A stretch of 64,000 nt of DNA from Pseudanabaena yagii GIHE-NHR1. GTDB taxonomy: Bacteria > Cyanobacteriota > Cyanobacteriia > Pseudanabaenales > Pseudanabaenaceae. Shown one piece after another: positions 7,241 through 15,548 of this stretch. The position numbers and the translations under genes are program-made. The DNA is taken from the NCBI RefSeq assembly GCF_012863495.1, contig NZ_JAAVJL010000001.1:310001-374000 (forward strand), read 5' to 3'. Below the pieces are notes generated by a model, which saw only the letters and a program-made list of their open reading frames with translations, did not search any database and had not been told where the DNA came from. Each line of letters begins with the position of its first letter. The stretch's first letter is position 1.

Positions 7241-7540
7241 TTATGTGGGTACGGCGACCTGCCGATACCTCCCGCTTGGGTATGTCTCTGGATTAATTAC
7301 ACTAATAAATCTGCTAACGCTGGTGAGAGCATCTCTCCGCGAGCCTTTTTGGGTTGAATGTTCGGGGGATTCTAAGTTCCCGCGATCGCCAAAAATATCA
7401 CCATAAATATCGCCACAAATCCTGATCGCATCTCTGTCCGAAATGGTCATTGCAAAGCCAGATATTGCCAAGGAATTGGCTCGCTGCCAAACTTGGTGAT
7501 ATCCGATCTGATGCTGACCGATGGACAAATAGAATTTCAT
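7241..7540 (-). CDS. Small hypothetical protein
   Basis: A 99-aa frame starting MKFYLSIGQHQIGYHQVW. No recognised domain; the middle contains CGDIYGDIFGD, a short internal repeat. It is divergent from the ribbon-helix-helix gene at 7632 and is followed by a good terminator on its strand. This context makes it plausible, but there is no family evidence and it could be spurious. Confidence 0.4.
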   Translation of the reverse strand: MKFYLSIGQHQIGYHQVWQRANSLAISGFAMTISDRDAIRICGDIYGDIFGDRGNLESPEHSTQKGSRRDALTSVSRFISVINPETYPSGRYRQVAVPT

Positions 7541-7631
7541 GGGAATGTACTTGGAATTTCTTAGATAGTCATACTACACTTGTAGTATAAACATAGATAT
7601 CGAACTTTGTAAACTAACTAGGAGAAAAATT

Positions 7632-7967
7632 ATGCAGACACTACACCAAATGCCTGCGACCACAGACATGGAAGTTACCAGCATTCGCCTAGAGCGGGAA
7701 CTAAAGGAAAAGCTCAAAGAATTGGCGGGTGGGCAAGGCTATCAGGCTCTAATCCGTGGTGTTCTTTGGGATTACATTGAAAATAGGCAACCCTCACCGA
7801 TGCAAAAGCGGATTTCCCTAGAACAAATTCGTGCCAGTGTCACCGCAACGGCTCAGCGAGATGAATCTTGCGCCCTCACTGGCAAATCGATCCGATCGCA
7901 AGAATCGATGTTTTTAGGCTTAACCACCAATGGCGATTGGGTTCCCCTAAGCGTGGGCAGTTTCTAG
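7632..7967 (+). CDS. Ribbon-helix-helix (CopG-like) protein
   Basis: A 111-aa protein. The N-terminal part has a beta strand VTSIRLERELKEKLKEL followed by two helices (GYQALIRGVLWDYIENR), the usual arrangement of an RHH DNA-binding or antitoxin domain at residues ~14-52. The C-terminal half (RISLEQIRASVTATAQRDE, then ALTGKSI) is a conserved-looking tail of unknown role. An AGGAG ribosome-binding site precedes ATG 7632. No toxin partner is adjacent, so a transcriptional regulator is as likely as an antitoxin. Confidence 0.7.
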   Translation: MQTLHQMPATTDMEVTSIRLERELKEKLKELAGGQGYQALIRGVLWDYIENRQPSPMQKRISLEQIRASVTATAQRDESCALTGKSIRSQESMFLGLTTNGDWVPLSVGSF

Positions 7968-7969
7968 TA

Positions 7970-8002
7970 CTAAAAAAGATGCGCTTCGCGCATCTTTTTT
8001 AG
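7970..8002. terminator. Bidirectional terminator, apex GCGC-TTC-GCGC
   Basis: A perfect 15-bp hairpin CTAAAAAAGATGCGC fills the gap between two convergent genes, with an A-run on one side and a T-run on the other so that it can act in both directions. Confidence 0.85.
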
Positions 8003-8470
8003 TCAAGTAGTTAATTCTTGGAGAACTTTTTGATATTTCTCTAAACGCTGAAAATCCTTTTCTGTAGGATTGGCAATCCGACTGATATCCATATTGTGTG
8101 TCAGATCAGCAATCTTGACTTTACGGGCGATCGCATTAGACTTTACCCGCAAAATGTAATCTTCATACGCCTCACCATCTAGCTTAGTAATAGCGGCGAT
8201 CGCTTTAACGATAAAGTCGGGAAATCCTTGCTGTACTAGGTCTGTAATCTTCAGATCAGAATCTTCGATCGCATCGTGCAAAACCGCCACAATCTTACTT
8301 TCGAGGGTGTCCATCTGCGCCATCACCGTTAAGGGATGCGAAATATAGGGCTTACCTGCTTTATCAAATTGACCATCATGGGCTTTAGTAGCGATCGCGA
8401 TCGCTAAAGCAAGAAGTTTTTCATCTACAGGATGAATCGTAGTTTTTAAATTTGCTTCAAAATTTGGCAT
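8003..8470 (-). CDS. HD-domain protein, small alarmone hydrolase-like
   Basis: The 155-aa protein consists of a single HD domain like the hydrolase half of RelA/SpoT and the stand-alone MESH1-type hydrolases. It has KAHDGQFDKAGKPYISHPL (first metal His region, ~30-48), VAVLHDAIEDS (the HD pair, ~63-73) and KIADLTHNMD (the final metal Asp, ~120-129). No synthetase domain is present, so removal of the 3'-pyrophosphate from (p)ppGpp or a related nucleotide is the inferred activity. Its ATG overlaps the end of the upstream REC-GAF gene by 14 nt, suggesting translational coupling. Confidence 0.8.
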   Translation of the reverse strand: MPNFEANLKTTIHPVDEKLLALAIAIATKAHDGQFDKAGKPYISHPLTVMAQMDTLESKIVAVLHDAIEDSDLKITDLVQQGFPDFIVKAIAAITKLDGEAYEDYILRVKSNAIARKVKIADLTHNMDISRIANPTEKDFQRLEKYQKVLQELTT

Positions 8471-9359
8471 AGAAACGGATACAGGTAAGAGCGATCGCTA
8501 CTTCATCAGCGCATTGCTGAATTGCAGTAACATCGCCAGAGCTAATAGCATTTGGAGATAACCATCTCATCGAAAATATGCCTAAAACTTCTTCCCGAAA
8601 AGTAATTGCGATCGCGATGTTAGTTTTATATTGTTGATCAGGATCGTCTACATTCAAGCAAATTTGTGACTGTCCTGTGGCGATTGCTGTCTGTACTAGA
8701 GGATCGGTTGCTAAATCCCAATAGGAATTGCCACATATTGCTTGAGTATCAATTAGAGCGCTATGCTCAACTAACTGCAAAATCACTGCATCTGCACCAA
8801 AATTTTGCCAAAAGGCACTCGCAAAGGGCAGTACACAATTCGATAGTTGGTGAGAACTTTGAGTGATTTCTATAATTACTGACAACAAAGCATTCTGAGC
8901 TTGCGATCGGCTCAACTCCTCAGAACGTTGCTTCAGCAGATCGTAATTTTGGGTTGCCTCTACCACTACTGACTTCAGTTGGTCTGGCTCCCAAGGCTTA
9001 GTAATATATTTATGAACTTGTCCTGAATTGATGGCATCAATCAAATCTGTAATATCGGTATAACCAGTCAGTACGATTCTCATGGTGTCAGGAAAATCTG
9101 ACACAGTCCGCCGCAGAAATTCTGTCCCCTTCATTTCAGGCATCCGTTGATCAGAAATAATCGCCGCCATTTCTCCCTCTTTTGCAAGAATTTCAAGCGC
9201 CTTCAGACCACTATCTGCGCGAAACACCACAAATTCTCTACGAAAAGTGCGATATAGCAAATCAAGATTATCTTGCTCATCATCAACCACCAAAATCTTT
9301 GGTTTTGGGAGTGGATTAGCTTTATTTAGCTTATTAGCAGAAAACAAAGGTGAACTCAT
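8457..9359 (-). CDS. Response regulator with REC and GAF domains
   Basis: About 300 aa. The REC receiver domain spans residues ~20-140: acidic pocket VVDDEQDN, phospho-acceptor Asp in IISDQRMP, conserved Thr in VLTGYTD and Lys in ITKPW. A short coiled helix (LLKQRSEELSRSQAQN) leads into a GAF-like domain to the end (ILQLVEHSALIDTQ, GIFSMRWLSP). No DNA-binding or GGDEF output is present, so the GAF domain or a partner must carry the signal. ATG at 9359 is preferred over an upstream TTG. It overlaps the HD alarmone-hydrolase-like gene, so the two may act together. Confidence 0.85.
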   Translation of the reverse strand: MSSPLFSANKLNKANPLPKPKILVVDDEQDNLDLLYRTFRREFVVFRADSGLKALEILAKEGEMAAIISDQRMPEMKGTEFLRRTVSDFPDTMRIVLTGYTDITDLIDAINSGQVHKYITKPWEPDQLKSVVVEATQNYDLLKQRSEELSRSQAQNALLSVIIEITQSSHQLSNCVLPFASAFWQNFGADAVILQLVEHSALIDTQAICGNSYWDLATDPLVQTAIATGQSQICLNVDDPDQQYKTNIAIAITFREEVLGIFSMRWLSPNAISSGDVTAIQQCADEVAIALTCIRFYAKF

Positions 9360-9445
9360 GAGCAAAATCTAGTTAATACTGACTGCAAATATAGCAGTTT
9401 GTGGAAGATTGCCCCGAATAGTCCAGCACAAACCACTGAGAATGG

Positions 9446-9480
9446 ATTTATAGTACGTCGCAACGCGCTGTACTATAAAT
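9446..9480. repeat. 11-bp hairpin ATTTATAGTAC/GTACTATAAAT
   Basis: Inverted repeat around a GC-rich centre (GTCGCAACGCGCT) in the gap between the REC-GAF gene and fbaA. Confidence 0.65.
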
Positions 9481-9500
9481 CAAAGAAATTTTTGACTAAT

Positions 9501-9535
9501 AAAAAATAAGGGACGCAATGCGCCCCTTATTTTTT
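9501..9535. terminator. Terminator hairpin, apex CGC-AAT-GCG
   Basis: The stem AAAAAATAAGGG with an inner ACGC-AAT-GCGC has one mismatch. It lies 55 bp past the fbaA stop on the minus strand and is followed by T residues in both directions. Confidence 0.75.
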
Positions 9536-9589
9536 CTAACAATTAGACTGACTCAAGCTTGGCTCAGTAAATCTATATTTGTGTAATAA

Positions 9590-10669
9590 CTAAGCCTTAA
9601 CAGCTTGGCGGCTTACTTGCTTCAATTCGCCTGTAGCATACTTAGGAACGAAATCATAAATGCTAACTTGCTTGATCTTGCTAGCTTGACCAGCAGCTTC
9701 AAACTGAACATAGCGATCGGCACATACTTTTTGCATGTACTTGATCGATGGCTTCAAGAAATGACGAGGATCAAATTCCTTAGGATTCTTCGCCATAGCT
9801 TCACGCACCGCAGCAGTGATCGCAAGACGACAGTCAGTGTCAATATTAACCTTGCGTACACCACTCTTGATACCCTTTTGAATTTCTTCAACAGGTACAC
9901 CATAGGTTTCAGGAATTGCACCACCATACTCGTTGATCAATGCAAGTAGATCTTCAGGAACTGAAGAAGAACCATGCATGACGAGGTGAGTATTAGGTAG
10001 ACGGTTATGAATTTCTTCAATGCGGCTAATAGCCAAGATTTCGCCAGTAGGCTTGCGAGTGAACTTATAAGCACCGTGGCTAGTACCGATCGCTACAGCC
10101 AAAGCGTCAACTTGAGTACGCTCAACGAAGTCAGCAGCTTCATCAGGATCGGTCAAAAGTTGGGAATGATCTAAAGCACCTTCAAAACCATGTCCATCTT
10201 CTGCTTCGCCCTTACCAGTTTCAAGGGAACCTAAGCAACCTAATTCGCCTTCGACGCTTGCGCCAAATGCATGGGCAACTTTGACTACTTCTGAGGTAAC
10301 AGCTACGTTGTACTCATAGCTAGCAGGAGTCTTAGCATCAGCTTCCAAAGAGCCATCCATCATGACACTAGTAAAGCCATTTTGGATTGCTGAGTAGCAA
10401 GTCGAAGGGGCATTACCATGATCTTGGTGCATCACGATAGGGAGATGAGGATAAGTTTCGGTAGCAGCCAAAATCAAGTGACGTAGGAAATTTTCACCTG
10501 CGTAATTGCGCGCACCACGAGAAGCTTGTAGGATTACAGGGCTGTTGGTTTCATTAGCAGCCTGCATGATCGCTTGGATCTGCTCCATGTTGTTGACGTT
10601 AAATGCAGGGATGCCATATCCATTTTCAGCCGCATGATCGAGCAGCAGGCGCATTGGTACTAAAGCCAT
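9590..10669 (-). CDS. fbaA: Class II fructose-1,6-bisphosphate aldolase
   Basis: This 359-aa enzyme condenses dihydroxyacetone phosphate with glyceraldehyde 3-phosphate (and with erythrose 4-phosphate) in the Calvin cycle and glycolysis. The sequence starts [24 protein letters not shown]. It has zinc ligands in MHQDHGN (His ~81-86), EGELGCLGS around residue 142, the ligand in GTSHGAYKF, and [12 protein letters not shown], as in the Calvin-cycle subtype (CbbA/FbaA). Length is typical. It is monocistronic, with a terminator hairpin downstream and another long hairpin upstream. Confidence 0.96.
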   Translation of the reverse strand: MALVPMRLLLDHAAENGYGIPAFNVNNMEQIQAIMQAANETNSPVILQASRGARNYAGENFLRHLILAATETYPHLPIVMHQDHGNAPSTCYSAIQNGFTSVMMDGSLEADAKTPASYEYNVAVTSEVVKVAHAFGASVEGELGCLGSLETGKGEAEDGHGFEGALDHSQLLTDPDEAADFVERTQVDALAVAIGTSHGAYKFTRKPTGEILAISRIEEIHNRLPNTHLVMHGSSSVPEDLLALINEYGGAIPETYGVPVEEIQKGIKSGVRKVNIDTDCRLAITAAVREAMAKNPKEFDPRHFLKPSIKYMQKVCADRYVQFEAAGQASKIKQVSIYDFVPKYATGELKQVSRQAVKA

Positions 10670-10744
10670 ATATAAAATCTCTCCTAGACAAAATCGAGCT
10701 TATGCGATTATTAACAATCTTAAATCATTTTGAAGATTAAATAA

Positions 10745-10785
10745 ATCAAAAAAGGGGGCGTGCTTAGCACACCCCCTTTTTTGAT
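10745..10785. repeat. 19-bp hairpin, apex GTGC-TTA-GCAC
   Basis: Stem ATCAAAAAAGGGGGCGTGC with one G-U position and loop TTA, between fbaA and apcF. Both genes run on the minus strand, so it can terminate apcF. Confidence 0.85.
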
Positions 10786-10830
10786 CTAGCGATCGCTATA
10801 AGTAGTTGAGCATAATTAAAAACCAGAGTC

Positions 10831-10869
10831 AAAACCTACGGCGCACGCTGCGCGTGCGCCGTAGGTTTT
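10831..10869. repeat. Perfect 18-bp hairpin, apex ACGC-TGC-GCGT
   Basis: Stem AAAACCTACGGCGCACGC pairs perfectly around TGC. It is the first hairpin downstream of apcF. Confidence 0.85.
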
Positions 10870-10909
10870 TGGGTTTTATATTTAATTGCGCCGAGGTACT
10901 TAGAGAAAT

Positions 10910-11410
10910 CTATAGATTGTTTTCGCCCAATTCACTAGCCATATATTCAAAAGGTGCGCCGAGCCAATCAGCACTTTCACCTACTAAATCAAAAACTAGC
11001 TCCTTCAGAATTTGGATACCACGGACAGTAGGTCCAATGGCTACGCCTAGAGAGCTATAGGTATCACGCAAGCCCTGTAATACTCTTTCGTCGAGGACAT
11101 CATTGTTACCAGCGACTAGAGCATAGGAGGCATAACGTAGGTAATAGTCCAAATCACGTAAGCAAGCAGCAAAACGACGGGTGGTGTAAGCGTTGCCACC
11201 GGGACGGATCAGATCGGGAACTTCTTCAAATAACTGAGAGCCAGCTTTACGGACAATCGATGCAGCATTAGCGGTGATTGCTGCCGAAGCCGCTAGACGA
11301 GCGTTACCTGTAGCAAAGTAGGATTTGAGGGTATCCAAGGCATCGCGATCAAAATATTTACCAGTGGCATCGTAAGTACTGATCAGGCTAGTGATTGCAT
11401 CCTGTGGCAT
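10910..11410 (-). CDS. apcF: Allophycocyanin beta-18 subunit
   Basis: A 166-aa phycobilisome core protein. The globin-like phycobiliprotein fold is shown by MPQDAITSLISTYDATGKYFDRDAL, RPGGNAYTTRRFAACLRDL (the Cys in AACLRDLDYYLRY binds phycocyanobilin) and NVLDERVLQGLRDTYSSLGV-type sequence. QLFEEVPDLIRPGGNAYTTR and the C-terminal APFEYMASELGE favour beta-18 (ApcF), a terminal-emitter-trimer partner of ApcE, over the major ApcB. It sits alone rather than in an apcEABC cluster, as apcF usually does. Confidence 0.88.
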   Translation of the reverse strand: MPQDAITSLISTYDATGKYFDRDALDTLKSYFATGNARLAASAAITANAASIVRKAGSQLFEEVPDLIRPGGNAYTTRRFAACLRDLDYYLRYASYALVAGNNDVLDERVLQGLRDTYSSLGVAIGPTVRGIQILKELVFDLVGESADWLGAPFEYMASELGENNL

Positions 11411-11831
11411 ATAGTTTTCTCCGTTGATTTAGTTGTAATAAATGTATCTGTAAATGGATTTGTAAAGTTTGTAAACTATATATAACTTAAACTTAACAGC
11501 GCTTTGCGCTTGAATCCGAATCAAGAATTTTTTATAAAAACTTTCTTGCGGTTCATTTGAGCGGAAATTACTGCAATAACTTAATCCTTGGGACATCCTT
11601 GGGATAGTTACCGCAATTATTTTACTGTGGTTTCAGCGTCTCACCAAATCTTGGTTTACCAAACGCCACATTAAATAACATTACCAGAAAGTCGATTCGG
11701 GGCGAATTTGCTAAATCTATTGAGAAAATTTTCTCTAGGTAACGCACTGTAAGTAGCTGGTGCAATATTTTTTGTGGCGCGGCGAAGCCGCGCCACAAAA
11801 AATCGGTTCCTTATTTTCGTCTCCTAGCTAC
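11411..11831. other. apcF leader and promoter region, no gene seen
   Basis: About 420 bp upstream of apcF, rich in AT, with one hairpin (11767-11803). The promoter and leader of apcF must lie in the first part. No coding frame of usable length or tRNA was seen. Confidence 0.6.
11767..11803. repeat. Perfect 17-bp hairpin, apex GGC-GAA-GCC
   Basis: Stem ATTTTTTGTGGCGCGGC around GAA, followed by TCGGTTCCTTA. A related element at 41725-41777 has the same CGGTTCC flank on both sides. Confidence 0.85.
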
Positions 11832-11982
11832 TTAACGTCAGGTCGAGTTAAGCTTGCAAATTTTATAAGCCAGAAATCAAAAGCCTTGCTAAGCAAGGCT
11901 TTTGATTTCTGGCTTTGAGAGAGGGTTTGCGTAGCAAACCCTCTCTCAAAGCCAGTTTTAAATTATCTCGAACTCTCGTTAA
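11832..11982. repeat. TTAACG...CGTTAA two-hairpin element, copy A (151 bp)
   Basis: The element starts TTAACGTCAG and ends CTCTCGTTAA. Inside are two abutting hairpins with 3-nt loops: 22+3+22 nt (11868-11914, apex TTGC-TAA-GCAA) and 20+3+20 nt (11911-11953, apex TTGC-GTA-GCAA). Both stems pair perfectly and share four bases at the junction. Copy B (33862-34012) has the same total length and near-identical spacing; copy C is at 29277-29395. Confidence 0.85.
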
Positions 11983-12140
11983 TTTAGGGAGAATTACGAC
12001 GCAACGCTGTAGGAAATGTCGGAAAGATCTCACTGCGATGTAAGCTTAGATACTAAGCTAGATATAGATGGTTTTATTGAACCTTTTCGAGCAGTTTATA
12101 AGGAAATGTCTGGAAATGAAATTGATGTGGGGCTAGGTAT

Positions 12141-13349
12141 ATGAAGTGGGTTACTAGTCTTTCGACAAAAATATCGTTAGAAGCTGCGGTGCAAGATTTG
12201 TCTCAGCAAGTGCTGGCTGCACTCGGTGAGCAATCCCTTGATTTAGGTTTTTTATTTATATCTACGGCATTTTCCAGTGACTATCCACGCTTGCTACCTT
12301 TGCTTGCCGAAAAACTACCAATCAAAAAATTAGTTGGTTGCTCTGGTGGTGGGATCGTCGGCAATGGTCGTGAGTTTGAAGATAAGCCTGCGATCGCTCT
12401 TTTAGTCGGTCATTTGCCAAATACGGAAGCGAAAGTATTTCATCTCGATGATAGTGAGCTACCAGATCTTGATAGTTCTCCTGATCGATGGGAAAAACTG
12501 ACGGATGTTAGTCCCTCTCTTGCACCTAGCTTTGTATTAGTTGGTGATCCTTTTTCCTTCCCGATTAATGACCTGATTCAAGGTCTAGACTTTGCCTATC
12601 CAAATGCGGTTAAGGTTGGTGGATTGGCTAGTAGTGGTGGTATGGGAGCTAATGCCCTATTTTGTTTTCATGAAGAAAATCAATATAAGCTTTATCGCAC
12701 AGGTTTACTTGGTGTCGCACTATGGGGTGATGTAACCATTGATCCTGTGGTTGCTCAGGGTTGCCGTCCTATCGGTAAGATCATGCAGGTTTCGGAATGC
12801 GAGCGCAATTTGATTTTGGGACTAGAAGGTAAACCACCATTATCTTTATTGCAAGATACCGTTGGAGATTTGAGCCAAAGCGATCGCGAACTTGCTCAGC
12901 ATTCATTATTTATCGGTGTAGTAATGAATGAGTTTAAGGCAAATCCATCACAGGGAGATTTCTTAATTCGCAATATTATTGGTGTCGATCCACGCTCTGG
13001 AGCGATCGCTGTTGGCGATCGGATGCGTCCGGGGCAAAGAATTCAGTTGCATTTACGAGATGGCAAGGCATCGGCTGAAGATTTAGAGGAAGCTCTGATC
13101 AACTACATGAATCAGTTAAATCTAGAGGCTCCTAATGTAACCCCTACGGCAGCCCTGATGTTTTCCTGTATGGGACGTGGTGAGCGTCTCTATGGCAAAC
13201 CCAATTTTGATTCAGAGTTATTACAAAAGCACATTGGCTTAATTCCCTTTAGTGGCTTTTTCTGTTCTGGAGAAATTGGACCTGTTGGCGGTACAACTTT
13301 TTTGCATGGCTATACCTCAGTTTTTGGTATTGTCAGACCCAAAAGTTAA
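12141..13349 (+). CDS. FIST domain protein
   Basis: A 402-aa soluble protein with an N-terminal FIST domain (about 25-220: LDLGFLFISTAFSSDYPRLL, KKLVGCSGGGIVGNG) and a C-terminal FIST_C domain (about 225-385: ISVDPRS-like IIGVDPRSGAIAVGDRM, ALMFSCMGRGERLYG, GFFCSGEIGPVGG). FIST proteins are thought to bind small ligands, perhaps amino acids, and often accompany signalling proteins. None is adjacent here. ATG 12141 is preceded by an AGG-containing leader. Confidence 0.92.
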   Translation: MKWVTSLSTKISLEAAVQDLSQQVLAALGEQSLDLGFLFISTAFSSDYPRLLPLLAEKLPIKKLVGCSGGGIVGNGREFEDKPAIALLVGHLPNTEAKVFHLDDSELPDLDSSPDRWEKLTDVSPSLAPSFVLVGDPFSFPINDLIQGLDFAYPNAVKVGGLASSGGMGANALFCFHEENQYKLYRTGLLGVALWGDVTIDPVVAQGCRPIGKIMQVSECERNLILGLEGKPPLSLLQDTVGDLSQSDRELAQHSLFIGVVMNEFKANPSQGDFLIRNIIGVDPRSGAIAVGDRMRPGQRIQLHLRDGKASAEDLEEALINYMNQLNLEAPNVTPTAALMFSCMGRGERLYGKPNFDSELLQKHIGLIPFSGFFCSGEIGPVGGTTFLHGYTSVFGIVRPKS

Positions 13350-13380
13350 ACAAAAAGAGCGCAAAGCGCTCTTTTTGTTT
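13348..13380. terminator. Perfect 15-bp terminator, apex GCGC-AAA-GCGC
   Basis: Stem AAACAAAAAGAGCGC begins at the FIST gene stop codon, and its 3' arm ends in a T-rich run. Confidence 0.88.
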
Positions 13381-13457
13381 GCGATTAGTTACAAATACTC
13401 ATGGGCTGAGATTGCCATGCTACCGTATATGCAGTTTTAACAATGGATTTACTCATC

Positions 13458-13550
13458 TATAGCAATCCTAAATGATTTGTGGAAGCGCACCCCTTCGGGG
13501 TGCGCTTCCACAAACTCAAAAATCTACAAATGATTTAGGACTGCTCTATA
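13458..13550. mobile_element. MITE-like element, TATAGCAATCC family, copy A
   Basis: 93 bp with imperfect terminal inverted repeats TATAGCAATCCTAAAT and ATTTAGGACTGCTCTATA. The centre is an 18-bp perfect hairpin (TTTGTGGAAGCGCACCCC, loop TTC, 13476-13514). The same element in the opposite orientation lies at 41592-41682, and a shortened copy at 18282-18344. It has no coding capacity. Confidence 0.85.
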
Positions 13551-13592
13551 TATTTTGAGAACTCCTTGAGGGAATAGATAAGGATTAATTGA

Positions 13593-14003
13593 ATGTTCGA
13601 TTTGCATTGCTTAGGTAGTGTTGTGGGAGATTTTTCGCGATCGCATTGTGTAGCTATTTGTGCATTCCTCGTACCCGCTAACTTAATCGCCACCTCACAA
13701 ACAATTTTATTGACGATCTTGAATCGATCGCCTGTTGAGATTTTCACAATTAGCGCTAGTGCAATTATTTACGCATTACTCATGATTGCACATGTAATTA
13801 GTTGGTACATCATCGGCGTAGTGATGGCTCCCACGTTTATTTTGATGTTTTTAGGAATTACCTGTTTAGCAGTTAATCTCACCGCAATTTGGCTAAAAAT
13901 TAAGCAGATTGAAATTGATTATTTAGGGATTTTAGTCAAGTTCCTTCAGAGATTTATGCAGATTGAAAAATCATCTAACGTTGTCCTTAATTCATTACAG
14001 TAG
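13593..14003 (+). CDS. Hypothetical membrane protein
   Basis: A 136-aa protein with about three hydrophobic segments (residues ~20-45, ~50-75 and ~78-100) and a short charged C-terminus. No recognised family. It stands alone between two intergenic repeats. An inner-membrane location is inferred from hydrophobicity only, and the start codon is uncertain. Confidence 0.5.
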   Translation: MFDLHCLGSVVGDFSRSHCVAICAFLVPANLIATSQTILLTILNRSPVEIFTISASAIIYALLMIAHVISWYIIGVVMAPTFILMFLGITCLAVNLTAIWLKIKQIEIDYLGILVKFLQRFMQIEKSSNVVLNSLQ

Positions 14004-14047
14004 CTAGAAGAGTTAGCGGTAGTCCTAAAAAGGGAAGGATTTATTGT

Positions 14048-14086
14048 GGTAAGGATGGGCGGCGTTTCGCGCCGTCCATCCTTACC
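14048..14086. repeat. 17-bp hairpin with GGCG-TTTCG-CGCC centre
   Basis: Stem GGTAAGGATGGGCGGCG with one G-U position. A looser outer pair (TTAGCGGTAGT near 14009 and CACTACCGAAT near 14094) suggests a larger element. Confidence 0.75.
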
Positions 14087-14159
14087 TATTTAGCACTACC
14101 GAATTAGCATTGCTAATTCTATTTTGATTTTTGAATTGATATAATTCAGATTAAGCATT

Positions 14160-14835
14160 TTGGCGAAAATAACGACTGTCCTCAACGCTAGTACCTTGAC
14201 TTTAGATCAGGTTTATCATTACCTGAAATTTCAAAAACTATCCTATAACTCTTTTAAATCGTTACTTCAATTAGAACCATTGTCTGACTTTGAGATTACT
14301 AAACTTACTCAAATTCGGAATGATTTTTGAAAATTATTTGACAGATGGAAAAGTCTTAGAAGGCACGGTCAAGGCACTATCAATTTTGCCATTGTTAAGA
14401 TTAGCAGGCTTTTATCGTGCGCCGATCAAGATGCAAATGGAGCAGGAAATAGATCGGATTAATATTGAAGATGAGGATATAAGTATTACGGGGCGATTAG
14501 ATCTGATCTGTGTTAATAAAGATCGCCCCAAAATGAGTGATATTGCCTTTTGGGTTTTAGCGATCGAATCAAAGAATACGAGTATCAGCGCTTCGGAAGG
14601 ATTACCGCAACTATTGACCTATGCCTATAAAAGTTTAGAAAATCAAAAAACGGTATGGGGTTTAACCACCAATGGTGTGTATTACGAGTTTGTGTATATC
14701 CAACAAAGTGTTGATCAAGACTCCTACTCCACTTATCAGCCGTTACCATCGTTGCATTTAATGGAACCTGAGTCTTCTGAAAAACTATTGCAAGTCTTAA
14801 AAGCAATTTGCAAAGTTCAAAATGGTCTTCTTTAG
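14160..14835 (+). pseudogene. PD-(D/E)XK nuclease-like gene with a frameshift
   Basis: Two frames together give one protein. Frame 1, from TTG 14160, reads AKITTVLNASTLTLDQVYHY...LEPLSDFEITKLTQIRNDF and stops at TGA 14328-14330. The next frame, from ATG 14320, continues as FENYLTDGKVLEGTVKALSI to 14835. Removing one T from the run of five at 14324-14328 restores QIRNDFENYLTDGKV, matching the arrangement I recall for cyanobacterial restriction-endonuclease-like proteins. The core has DISITGRLDLICVN and VLAIESKN, the D...ExK pattern of PD-(D/E)XK nucleases. It may be inactivated, or expressed from the internal ATG or by slippage on the T-run. It converges on another nuclease-like gene 8 bp away. 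Confidence 0.75.
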
Positions 14836-14842
14836 AAAAAGT

Positions 14843-15439
14843 CTATGCAAATGGCAGCATTAAGATCCCAAGAATCTTATCAACATTACCGATAAAATAT
14901 TCAGGCTGGTCAATATAAACAATATTATCTTTTAGTATCAGAAAGCGCCATAAACTGCCTGTGGTAACTGCACCATAAATGCGATCGCATGGTTGCCCAT
15001 GACGTTGATTAAAGATTTGGGCAGCAAACATCTCTGCTATACATTGACCTAAACCACTACGAATACTTTCATTTTTGGCTTCAGCGATCGCAATTACAGG
15101 AGCCGTAATATCTATCTGTTCCGATGATTTGCTCAAAATAAAATCACAAAAGCCCTGCAATCCGAGCGATACATCAACATTAAACTCAGTTCCAGAAAAT
15201 AAGCTAACCGATGGTTGCAATTGCGCTCTCACTTCTCCTAAAACTGGCGCGATCAAAAATTCTGAGCGTACTTTCTCAGTATTGACTAAAGTTACAAAGG
15301 ATTCTGCACGTTTCAAAGTTTCGCGAAGATAATCAGATGGTGTTACTGGCTCAACTTCTGCAAATAAACTTTCACCTTCCTTGATCAATAAACCTAGGTC
15401 TTCTTTAACTCGCGCTAATGTAAAGTCACTGTAAGCCAT
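14843..15439 (-). CDS. PD-(D/E)XK nuclease-like hypothetical protein
   Basis: A 198-aa soluble protein. The core GFCDFILSKSS...PVIAIAEAKNESIRSGLGQC has a D followed by the strand-borne E-x-K (AEAKN), a likely PD-(D/E)XK catalytic site near residues 97-125. The N-terminal region (SDFTLARVKEDLGL) and C-terminal region (AAQIFNQRHGQPCDRIYGAVTTGSLWRFL) match a cyanobacterial hypothetical family. It converges tail to tail on the frameshifted nuclease-like gene. No methylase is adjacent, so a restriction role is not supported. Its GAVTTGSLWRFL resembles the neighbour's WGLTTNGVYYEF, so the two may be distant relatives. Confidence 0.65.
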   Translation of the reverse strand: MAYSDFTLARVKEDLGLLIKEGESLFAEVEPVTPSDYLRETLKRAESFVTLVNTEKVRSEFLIAPVLGEVRAQLQPSVSLFSGTEFNVDVSLGLQGFCDFILSKSSEQIDITAPVIAIAEAKNESIRSGLGQCIAEMFAAQIFNQRHGQPCDRIYGAVTTGSLWRFLILKDNIVYIDQPEYFIGNVDKILGILMLPFA

Positions 15440-15484
15440 GATGATAAGCCATGATGAATTGTCTTTTTCTTGATATAAAAAATT

Positions 15485-15514
15485 ATAGACAAGGAGATTA
15501 ATCTCCTTGTCTAT
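15485..15514. terminator. Perfect 30-bp palindrome without loop
   Basis: ATAGACAAGGAGATT is followed directly by its reverse complement, 35 bp past the dxs stop on the minus strand. It is the probable end of the dxs transcript. Confidence 0.75.
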
Positions 15515-15548
15515 ACAATCGAAGTCTGGCTAGACAAATTTTGTAGAC

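Noticed and set aside
10670-10909. Possible riboswitch or small RNA upstream of fbaA
   Set aside because: The structure present is explained by two simple hairpins; no known riboswitch core was seen.
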